This document shows positions 1 to 5,611 of a DNA stretch of 16,819 nucleotides, in pieces (the first letter of the stretch is position 1; each line of letters begins with the position of its first letter). The notes beneath the pieces were generated by a model. That model was not told the DNA's origin and searched no databases. It worked only from the letters and a program-made list of their open reading frames with translations. This DNA is from Myxococcota bacterium (GTDB taxonomy: Bacteria > Myxococcota_A > UBA9160 > PR03). The translations under genes were made by a program, and so were the position numbers. The stretch lies in assembly GCA_030066475.1 (NCBI GenBank), contig JASJBO010000196.1:1-16819 (forward strand). Direction: 5' to 3'.

Positions 1-108
1 GTGAGCATGAGCACCGAGGAGCTGGATCGCGTGCGCGTGATCGAGCGGGGTGATCGAGTAGCGGCTGACGCAGGCGGCCGGACATTTCTATCTCGGTACT
101 ACAGGTAA
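1..108 (+). pseudogene. Transposase N-terminal remnant (ISNCY-like), frameshifted
   Basis: The frame from the first base reads VSMSTEELDRVRVIER and then loses sense before a TAA at 106-108. The opening resembles the start of helix-turn-helix transposases of the ISNCY type, which go on VIE-x-RLTQ-x-A. Shifting the frame by one base after VIER gives VIE, a TAG stop at about 58-60, then RLTQAA, as expected for that family. So both an indel and a stop are visible, and the rest of the gene is missing: the reading passes straight into an AT-rich segment. The window edge hides anything upstream. Family naming is from memory of the motif; the disrupted frame is seen directly. Confidence 0.6.
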
Positions 109-143
109 AGGTCCGATAAGAGGAATTATGTCAAATTTTGACA
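80..143. mobile_element. AT-rich IS end-like segment with 15-nt inverted repeat
   Basis: This short stretch is strikingly AT-rich compared with everything around it. It ends in TGTCAAA-T-TTTGACA (129-143), a perfect 7-nt inverted repeat around one base. It directly follows the broken transposase start, so it is probably the non-coding terminal part of the same insertion element, left after internal deletion. No target-site duplication can be seen because the other end is outside the window. Confidence 0.45.
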
Positions 144-178
144 AGGCGCCCGGGAGGGGCTTCTGGGTCCGGCTAGCG

Positions 179-1444
179 CTAGAGCCCCCCCGGCCACGAG
201 TAGAGGTCGGCGATGGCGTTGACGATCTCCCAGGCCAGCAGCCGTCCGCCGAAGGAGCCGTTGGTCATGACGGCGGCACCCAGGCCGGCGCCGCTCGTGT
301 CGCCCACCAGGACGCACATGAAGCCCGCGTTCGAGCCGGTGTGCCAGAACCATCCGGGCGGATCGCCGCCGGCGGTGAACAGCCCGAGACCCATGCCGCC
401 GCCCGGGAAGCCGATGTCGAGCAGCGTCGGCGCCGGCGTCTGCGGTGTCACCATGGCGGCGGCGATCTCGGGCCCCAGGAGCGCTCGCGGCCGGCCCGCC
501 AGCGCGTCCTGGATCGCGACCACCAGGCGCGCCAGATCGAGCGACGTCGACCACAGGCCGGCCGCCGGCAGCTCCGGATACGTCACGATCGGGAACGCGA
601 CGCCGTTGAACGACGGGATCGCCGCGCCCCGGCCCTCGGGATCCAGCAGCGGCTGCTCGAATCGGGAGCGATCCATGCGCGCTCGCGACAGCACATGATC
701 CTTCACCCAGGTTGCGAAGTCCCGACCCGTAACATCTCGAACGAACTGCTGAAGTCCCGTGTAGGCACCGCCCGAGTAGCGGAATCGGACGCCCGGTGTC
801 TCGACCACCCGGACGGCCGGAGACGTGGCCGGTGCAAGGCCTTCGAGGACCTCGAACAGCGTCGGGACCGGGGCCGGCGGGAAGTAGCCGACGTAGCCCG
901 AGTTGTTCGTCCCGCTACTGTGCGAGAGCACCCGGCGCAGCGTCACGGCCGCCACCGGCTCGCCCTGCGTGTCGCGGTACTGCCAGCTCGTGAGGGCGTC
1001 GTTGAGCGGCGCCTCGAGCTCGAGCACGCCCTGCTCGACCAGCTGGAGCAGCGCGATCGCGGTCACCGGCTTGCTGATCGACGCGGCCTGGAGCAGCGAG
1101 CTGCGCAGCATCGGCGCGCCGCTCGCGACGTCGCGCACGCCGAAGGCCTCGACCCACTCGACCCGCCCGCGGTGCACCACGGCGACCGACACGCCGGGCA
1201 CCGCCCGCGCGGCCATGCGGTCCGCGAGCGACCCCGCCACGGCGCCACCCATCGACTCGACCAGCGCGCCGATGTGGGCGGCCACCGCGGCCCGCGCCTC
1301 GGGCGTGCGAACGCGGCCCTCGATCTGGCGGCGCGCCTGCTCCTCGATCCAGTCCGCGGTCTGGGGGTCGCAGCGGGTGCCGAGGATCCCGGCGCCCAGC
1401 AGCGCCAGCCCCACGGCGCTGCCCAGGCAGAGCCCGCGTCGCAT
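179..1444 (-). CDS. Exported beta-lactamase-family serine hydrolase
   Basis: A 421-residue protein of the class C beta-lactamase / DD-peptidase fold (Pfam PF00144), a family that includes esterases, D-aminopeptidases and PBP4-like enzymes. The three active-site elements are present in order: SISK at 122-125 (nucleophile S122, K125), YSG at 223-225 in place of YxN, and HTG at 368-370. Residues 1-25 form a Sec-type signal (MRRG, then a hydrophobic run), so it acts outside the cytoplasm. The start is set at the ATG at 1444 because GAGGAG lies six bases upstream and the signal peptide begins there; a longer frame to 1519 adds only a charged leader. It diverges from the small gene at 1570, with a Fur box between them. 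The YSG variant suggests an esterase or peptidase rather than a true beta-lactamase; substrate unknown. Confidence 0.9.
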   Translation of the reverse strand: MRRGLCLGSAVGLALLGAGILGTRCDPQTADWIEEQARRQIEGRVRTPEARAAVAAHIGALVESMGGAVAGSLADRMAARAVPGVSVAVVHRGRVEWVEAFGVRDVASGAPMLRSSLLQAASISKPVTAIALLQLVEQGVLELEAPLNDALTSWQYRDTQGEPVAAVTLRRVLSHSSGTNNSGYVGYFPPAPVPTLFEVLEGLAPATSPAVRVVETPGVRFRYSGGAYTGLQQFVRDVTGRDFATWVKDHVLSRARMDRSRFEQPLLDPEGRGAAIPSFNGVAFPIVTYPELPAAGLWSTSLDLARLVVAIQDALAGRPRALLGPEIAAAMVTPQTPAPTLLDIGFPGGGMGLGLFTAGGDPPGWFWHTGSNAGFMCVLVGDTSGAGLGAAVMTNGSFGGRLLAWEIVNAIADLYSWPGGL

Positions 1445-1493
1445 GGCGTCCTCCTCGCGCCGAGTCTCGCACGGCCGGCGCTCCGAATGGCGC

Positions 1494-1523
1494 TTGACGA
1501 GCGGGTCTTGCTCGGTCAATATT
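1494..1523 (+). promoter_or_regulatory. Candidate sigma-70 promoter of the small Cys/His gene
   Basis: TTGACG (1494-1499) and AATATT (1518-1523) are separated by 18 bases, five of six and four of six matches to consensus. The -10 end touches the first base of the Fur box, the usual arrangement for Fur repression. The predicted transcript would start near 1530 and give a leader of about 40 bases before the ATG at 1570. Confidence 0.5.
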
Positions 1524-1543
1524 GAAAATGACTTTCATTTTCA
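1523..1543. promoter_or_regulatory. Fur box (ferric uptake regulator operator)
   Basis: Perfect 9-base inverted arms TGAAAATGA and TCATTTTCA flank the central bases CTT. Aligned with the classical 19-base Fur consensus, 14 positions match by eye. The site is an AT-rich island in very GC-rich DNA, in the divergent gap between the serine hydrolase and the 78-residue protein, and it overlaps the likely -10 of the latter. Other Fur-superfamily or DtxR-type regulators could use a similar site. Confidence 0.75.
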
Positions 1544-1569
1544 TATCAGCCTCGACGTTGGGGGGAAGC

Positions 1570-1806
1570 ATGAGCGCGAAGCTGGAGAACCGTGGTGAGG
1601 TCGGACCCTGTCGCCACCGGGCCCTGGCCCGCGGCCGCGGCATCGCAGTCAGCAGCTGCAGCTGCGGCCACGTCCACCTCACGCTGGGCGACCTGACGCT
1701 GCGCGTGAAGCCGGCCCAGCTCGAGGAGATCGCGGCGACCCTGGGCCGCGCCGTCGACTCGCTGGGGCACGAGGTCGGCGCCGCCCCGCCCCGCTGGCTC
1801 TGCTGA
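1570..1806 (+). CDS. Small Cys/His-rich protein, probably iron-regulated
   Basis: A 78-residue soluble protein that I cannot assign to a named family. C14-x-H16 and C30-x-C32-x-H34-x-H36 (SCSCGHVHL) look like metal ligands. The stretch LTLGDLTLRVKPAQLEEIA (37-55) suggests a beta-hairpin followed by a helix, and a lone Cys ends the chain. There is no signal peptide or membrane segment. The ATG at 1570 is chosen because GGGGGAAG sits just before it; an upstream in-frame TTG at 1522 falls at the edge of the Fur box and would add a leader with no sign of coding. The strong Fur box 27 bases upstream implies expression under iron limitation. Function unknown; iron or other metal handling is an inference from ligands and regulation. 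Confidence 0.7.
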   Translation: MSAKLENRGEVGPCRHRALARGRGIAVSSCSCGHVHLTLGDLTLRVKPAQLEEIAATLGRAVDSLGHEVGAAPPRWLC

Positions 1807-1936
1807 GCGCCCTCCCCCGCCTCGCCGGAGCAGGCTCCGAGCGCGATTCCCTTCGCGCCCGCGGGCGCTTGCCTCGCCGAAGCTCTGTGCTATCCGCGTC
1901 TGCGCCGACCGAACCCCCCGGAGCGGCGAATCGAAG
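1807..1936. other. Intergenic region with two GC-rich palindromes
   Basis: This gap holds CGGAGC-AG-GCTCCG (1826-1839) and the perfect 14-base palindrome GCGCCCGCGGGCGC (1855-1868). Neither is followed by a T-run. The first could be a weak terminator for the small gene. No convincing promoter or Shine-Dalgarno sequence for the next gene is visible. Confidence 0.35.
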
Positions 1937-3325
1937 GTGCAGCGACTCAGCGACGAGCTCCGAGCGCGGTTCGAAGCGGCCGGCCAGGAGCACGTCTTCC
2001 GGTTCTGGAATGAGCTCGACGAGGCGGGCCGTACGCGGCTCGCCACCCAGGCCGAGGGCATCGACCCTCGGGCCCTGTGTCGGATCGGAGAGCAGGGCCG
2101 GGAGCGTGGCTCCGGGCAGCGTCCGCTCTCTCCGCCCCCGATCGAGCGGCTGCCCGCCAGCGGCGGCGACCCCGGCGTGCGCGCGGAGGGGCGCGAGCGC
2201 GGCGAGGCGCTGCTGCGGGAGGGGCGCGTCGCGGTGCTGCTCCTGGCCGGCGGCCAGGGCACCCGGCTGGGCTTCGACGGGCCCAAGGGGACCTTCCCGA
2301 TCGGCCCGGTCTCGCGGCGGAGCCTGTTCGAGCTCCACGTCCAGAAGCTGCGGGGCTCTCGGCAGCGCTACGGCGTGCCGATTCCCCTGTACCTGATGAC
2401 GAGCCCCGCCACGGACGCAGCCACCCGCGACTTCTTCGCGAAGCACGACCACTTCGGGCTGCCGGCCGAGGACGTGGTGTGCTTCCGCCAGGCCACCCTG
2501 CCGGCGCTCGGTCGCGACGGCCGGCTGCTGCTGGAGGCGCCCGACCGGATCGCGGAGAGCCCCGACGGACACGGCGGGGCCTTCCAGGCGCTGGTGGCCC
2601 GAGGCGCTGCCGACGACATGGAGCGCCGCGGCATCACCACCCTCTCCTGCTTCCAGGTGGACAACCCGCTGGTTCCAGCTGCGGACGCCGTGTTCCTCGG
2701 GCTCCACGCGCGGGCCCGCGCCGAGATGTCGGCGAAGGTGGTGCGCAAGCGCGAGCCGGGCGAGAACCTCGGCACGCCGGTCGTGGCCGCGGGCCGACCG
2801 GCGGTGGTGGAGTACACCGAGATCGACGAGACCAGCCGCCAGGCGCGCGGCGCCGACGGCGAGCTGGTGCTGTGGGCCGGCACGCCCGCGATCCACGCGC
2901 TCGAGCTGGCCTTCGTGCGCCGCGTGGCGGCGGCGGCGGAGCGGCTGCTCCCGCTCCACCGCTCGGCCAAGAAGGTTCCGGCGCTCGACGCCGCGGGCCG
3001 GCTCCGGGTGCCCTCCGAGCCGAACGCGTTCAAGCTGGAGCGTTTCCTGTTCGACGCCCTGCCCGCCGCCGAGCGCACGCTGCTGCTCGAGGTGGAGCGG
3101 GATCTCGAGTATGCGCCGGTCAAGAACGCGGGCGGCGGCGAGTCGCCCGACACGGCGCGGCGAGCGCTCGTCGCGCTGTATCGGCGCTGGCTGGGCGCTG
3201 CAGGCATCGATTCCCCCGCGGACCGTGCGCTCGAGCTCGACCACGCCTGGGTCGAGGGCGGTCCTGCCGGTGAGGTGCGAACTCTCGAGGACGCGGATGC
3301 CCGCGTCGGTGCGGAGGTGTGGTGA
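1937..3325 (+). CDS. UDP-N-acetylhexosamine pyrophosphorylase, eukaryote (UAP1/AGX) type
   Basis: A 462-residue member of the UDPGP family, which joins UTP and a sugar 1-phosphate (typically GlcNAc-1-P) to give a UDP-sugar and pyrophosphate in the cytoplasm. Signatures follow the UAP order: nucleotide-binding [10 protein letters not shown] (103-112), [12 protein letters not shown] (208-219), QVDNPL (240-245), KREPGENLG (271-279), VVEYTEI (290-296), [14 protein letters not shown] near 363 and [10 protein letters not shown] near 395. The length is close to eukaryotic UAP and the chain lacks the C-terminal left-handed beta-helix acetyltransferase of bacterial GlmU. The start is GTG at 1937 with no clear Shine-Dalgarno sequence; the N-terminal helix [19 protein letters not shown] fits the family, so the start is probably right. 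Its TGA overlaps the ATG of the next gene. A UDP-glucose-type or broad-specificity enzyme is possible. Confidence 0.9.
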   Translation: MQRLSDELRARFEAAGQEHVFRFWNELDEAGRTRLATQAEGIDPRALCRIGEQGRERGSGQRPLSPPPIERLPASGGDPGVRAEGRERGEALLREGRVAVLLLAGGQGTRLGFDGPKGTFPIGPVSRRSLFELHVQKLRGSRQRYGVPIPLYLMTSPATDAATRDFFAKHDHFGLPAEDVVCFRQATLPALGRDGRLLLEAPDRIAESPDGHGGAFQALVARGAADDMERRGITTLSCFQVDNPLVPAADAVFLGLHARARAEMSAKVVRKREPGENLGTPVVAAGRPAVVEYTEIDETSRQARGADGELVLWAGTPAIHALELAFVRRVAAAAERLLPLHRSAKKVPALDAAGRLRVPSEPNAFKLERFLFDALPAAERTLLLEVERDLEYAPVKNAGGGESPDTARRALVALYRRWLGAAGIDSPADRALELDHAWVEGGPAGEVRTLEDADARVGAEVW

Positions 3326-4038
3326 TGGCGGCTCGCAAGAAGGCGACCTCCTCCAGGAAGAAGACCGCAGCGAAGAAGTCGCCGGCGAGGAAGAAGCCCA
3401 CGGCGCGGAAGGCGGCCCCCGCGAAGAAGGCGACGGCGAAGAAGGCCACGCCGAAGAAGGCGACCGCCAAGAAGGCGACCGGGAAGAAGGCGGCGCCGAA
3501 GAAGGAAGCCGGGAAGGCTCCGGCCGGGAAGGCCGGCGGGAAGAAGGCCGCCCCGGCCAGCGCCGAGCCCGCGAAGAAGAAGGCCGCCGGGAAGGCCGCC
3601 ACTCCGCAGCCGGCCGCAGCCGCGCCGAAGCGCAAGAAGAAGGGCCGCAAGGCCCGGGCGGCTGCCATCCTGGCCAGCCCCGGGTCGCAGGGCGCCTCGC
3701 GCCTCGGCGAGAAGTGGACCTGCTTCTCCTGCGGCGCCAAGTTCTACGACCTGAACAAGCCCGAGCCGCTCTGCCCCAAGTGCGGCGCCGACCAGCGCAA
3801 GAAGCCGAAGCAGAGCAAGGAGGCGCCCCCGCCGCCGCAGCCGCGGGCCGCACCGCGGCCGATGGCGCCGCTGCTGGACGACGACGACGATGCCGTGCGC
3901 TACGACGAGGACATCGATCTGGGCATCCGCGGCAGCGGTGGCGGCGACGCGGGAAGCGGCGAAGGGATGCGCGGCGGCGGCGACGACGACCTGTTCCCCG
4001 GCGCCGACCTCGACGAGCCCGAAGAAATCGACGACTGA
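3325..4038 (+). CDS. Histone H1-like / FYDLN zinc ribbon / acidic-tail protein
   Basis: A 237-residue cytoplasmic protein in three parts. Residues 1-115 are almost only Lys, Ala, Arg, Pro and Thr in KKA-type repeats, like the C-terminal arm of histone H1 and bacterial H1-like proteins. Residues 131-156 are a zinc ribbon (C133-x2-C136, C150-x2-C153) containing FYDLNK at 140-145, the hallmark of the FYDLN acid domain (TIGR02300/PF09538), whose function is not established. The tail (184-237) is acidic, with DDDDD at 185-189 and DDD at 220-222. The chain therefore runs from strongly basic to strongly acidic. The ATG at 3325 is chosen because GGAGG lies seven bases upstream and it overlaps the TGA of the pyrophosphorylase gene (TGATG); a GTG at 3319 adds two residues. 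DNA binding by the basic arm is likely by analogy only. Confidence 0.88.
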   Translation: MAARKKATSSRKKTAAKKSPARKKPTARKAAPAKKATAKKATPKKATAKKATGKKAAPKKEAGKAPAGKAGGKKAAPASAEPAKKKAAGKAATPQPAAAAPKRKKKGRKARAAAILASPGSQGASRLGEKWTCFSCGAKFYDLNKPEPLCPKCGADQRKKPKQSKEAPPPPQPRAAPRPMAPLLDDDDDAVRYDEDIDLGIRGSGGGDAGSGEGMRGGGDDDLFPGADLDEPEEIDD

Positions 4039-4190
4039 CCAGCTGATGGACTTCGCTCGCCTGCGGCTCGCTGCGCGCGCCGCTCGGGTGGGGCCCTTCG
4101 CGCCGGGGAGCGAGGGCGGCGCTTGCGGCCGCAGACTGGTTGCTGCCTCGATCGTCCTGCGGCTGCCGACACCTAAGCTGGAAGATCTGG
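4039..4190. other. Convergent intergenic region, no clear terminator
   Basis: The gap between two converging genes is very GC-rich and holds short self-complementary pieces such as TGCGGCCGCA (4124-4133) and a 7-base GCGCCGC/GCGGCGC pair. No stem followed by a T-run is visible for either direction, and I see no gene. Confidence 0.3.
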
Positions 4191-4628
4191 CTAGAAGGTC
4201 AGGACGCGCGCGACGAAGAGGCCGAGGCGGTCGCTCTCCTTGGCGCGCTGCTGGCGCTCGGCCTCGATCTCGGCGAGGGTCGCCTCGCGCTGGGACAGGG
4301 TCGCCGAGAGCTCGCGCAGGCTCGAGCTCTGGCGCTGCACCCGCTCGAACTCGCGCACCTTCTGGTCGAGCAGACCGCCGTCGCGCACGCGGCTGCGCCC
4401 GCCGCGGGCGCCCTCGTAGCGGGCCGTCAGCGTCTCGACCTCCTTTCGATAGGCGCTCGCGAGCTGTTCGAGGTCGCCGTCGCCGTACCCCTGGTAGGGG
4501 CGGAACACCTGCTCCTCGGCGGCCGCGTTGCGCTGGTAGTTCCAGGCTCCCGCCCCGACCAGCGCCACCAGGACCACCAGGAGCAGCACCAGCGTGGCCT
4601 TGCCCTCGCGCCCGTGCGTCTCTCTCAT
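4191..4628 (-). CDS. Membrane-anchored coiled-coil protein
   Basis: A 145-residue protein of unknown function. One hydrophobic segment (residues 12-28, TLVLLLVVLVALVGAGA) after a basic N-terminus predicts a membrane anchor, with the rest probably on the outer face. Residues 52-135 are charged and heptad-like (DLEQLASAYRKEVETL, then QKVREFERVQRQ and LSQREATLAEIEAERQQ), indicating a long coiled coil, interrupted near 73-86 by a Gly/Arg-rich piece. The ATG at 4628 overlaps the stop of the sugar-kinase gene (ATGA) and has a GGGGGGAGG ribosome site, so it is the last gene of the transglycosylase operon. Context suggests an envelope role; no family recognised. Confidence 0.75.
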   Translation of the reverse strand: MRETHGREGKATLVLLLVVLVALVGAGAWNYQRNAAAEEQVFRPYQGYGDGDLEQLASAYRKEVETLTARYEGARGGRSRVRDGGLLDQKVREFERVQRQSSSLRELSATLSQREATLAEIEAERQQRAKESDRLGLFVARVLTF

Positions 4629-5611
4629 CTGCCTCCCCCCGCCCGGTCGGGATCGCGCCACGGCCCGGGCTTCTGGTCGCTCAGGAAGGCCTCCAGCTCG
4701 CCGCGCGCCGGCAGCCCGCCCTGGGCGCCCAGCGCCCGGCACGAGAGCGCGGCAGCGGCGTTCGCACTGCGCAGCAGCCGCTCGACACCGTAGCCCTCGA
4801 GCAGCCCCCAGACGAAGGCGGCGTGGAAGACGTCGCCGGCCCCGGTGGTGTCGCGCGGGGTGATCCGGAAGGCGGGGCTCGCCACCTCCCGATCCTCGCT
4901 GCGCGCCAGGCAGCCGCGTTCGCCGAGCGTGCTCACGGCCAGCTTCGCCCCCAGCTCCAGGAGCCGTCCGAGACCTCCCCGAACCGTGCCATCCCGGGAG
5001 AACGTTTCGGCGAACTGGCTCGAAACGATAGGGAAATCCACCTCGGCCAGGAGCGCCTCGACGCCCGGCACCACGGTGTCGATGTCGAGCACCACGGGGA
5101 CCCCGGCGCGGCGCGCCACGCGGGCCGCGCGCGCCCCGACCTCGGGGTCGCCGCCGTCCAGGAGCAGGCAGCGGGCGGCGCGGATGCGCGCCTCGGGCAC
5201 GTCCTCGGCGCGCAGCCGCAGGCGGGGGTCGCGGTGCCAGAGCACCGTGCGCTCGCCGCTGGCGCGGTCGACCAGGATGACGGCGAGCTGGGTCGGGGCG
5301 CCGGGCACCTCGCGCACGCCGCCGAGATCGATGCCGGCCGCGCGCAGCGGCTCCAGCACGCGCCGGGCGGCCTCGTCCGCTCCGGTGGAGCTCACCAGTG
5401 CGGCGCTGGCGCCGAGCCGCGCGGCGGCGAGCAGCGCCGTCGCGGTCTGCCCGCCGGGCAGGCGCTCGTAGGCCAGCATCGGCTCCTTCTGGGCGAAGGC
5501 GGGCAGCCCCTGGACCGTACAGACGTGGTCGAGCGAGCACTGCCCGATGCCCAGCACGTCGAGCGAGCGGCCGCCCGGGCGCCCGGCCCAGAGCGGCGGC
5601 TCGTCGCTCAC
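4625..5611 (-). CDS. PfkB-family carbohydrate kinase
   Basis: A 328-residue ribokinase/PfkB-superfamily kinase, which phosphorylates a sugar or sugar-like substrate with ATP in the cytoplasm. The substrate-side motif is LPGGQTATALLAAARLG (51-67), with the Gly pair 53-54. The second signature is DTTGAGDVFHAAF (254-266), with catalytic base D260 and the anion hole GAGD. Length is normal for the family. The start is the GTG at 5611, which overlaps the TGA of the transglycosylase gene (GTGA); its own stop overlaps the next ATG, so the three genes are translationally coupled. The motifs do not fix the substrate. Being between a murein lytic enzyme and an envelope coiled-coil protein, a cell-wall-derived sugar is a possible but unproven substrate. 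Confidence 0.9.
   Translation of the reverse strand: MSDEPPLWAGRPGGRSLDVLGIGQCSLDHVCTVQGLPAFAQKEPMLAYERLPGGQTATALLAAARLGASAALVSSTGADEAARRVLEPLRAAGIDLGGVREVPGAPTQLAVILVDRASGERTVLWHRDPRLRLRAEDVPEARIRAARCLLLDGGDPEVGARAARVARRAGVPVVLDIDTVVPGVEALLAEVDFPIVSSQFAETFSRDGTVRGGLGRLLELGAKLAVSTLGERGCLARSEDREVASPAFRITPRDTTGAGDVFHAAFVWGLLEGYGVERLLRSANAAAALSCRALGAQGGLPARGELEAFLSDQKPGPWRDPDRAGGGR

Noticed and set aside
1522..1569. TTG start giving a longer version of the small Cys/His protein
   Set aside because: It would lie in the promoter and Fur box, and the ATG at 1570 has a good ribosome site.
3379..3560. Repetitive AAGAAGGC-type DNA as a possible repeat array
   Set aside because: Explained by Lys-Lys-Ala codons of the H1-like arm; spacing is irregular and in frame, so not CRISPR or a satellite.
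1679..3853. Long minus-strand open frame (724 residues) opposite the pyrophosphorylase and H1-FYDLN genes
   Set aside because: Composition is Arg/Ala/Pro/Ser-rich with no domains. It is the antisense of two well-supported genes and reflects scarcity of stop codons in GC-rich DNA.
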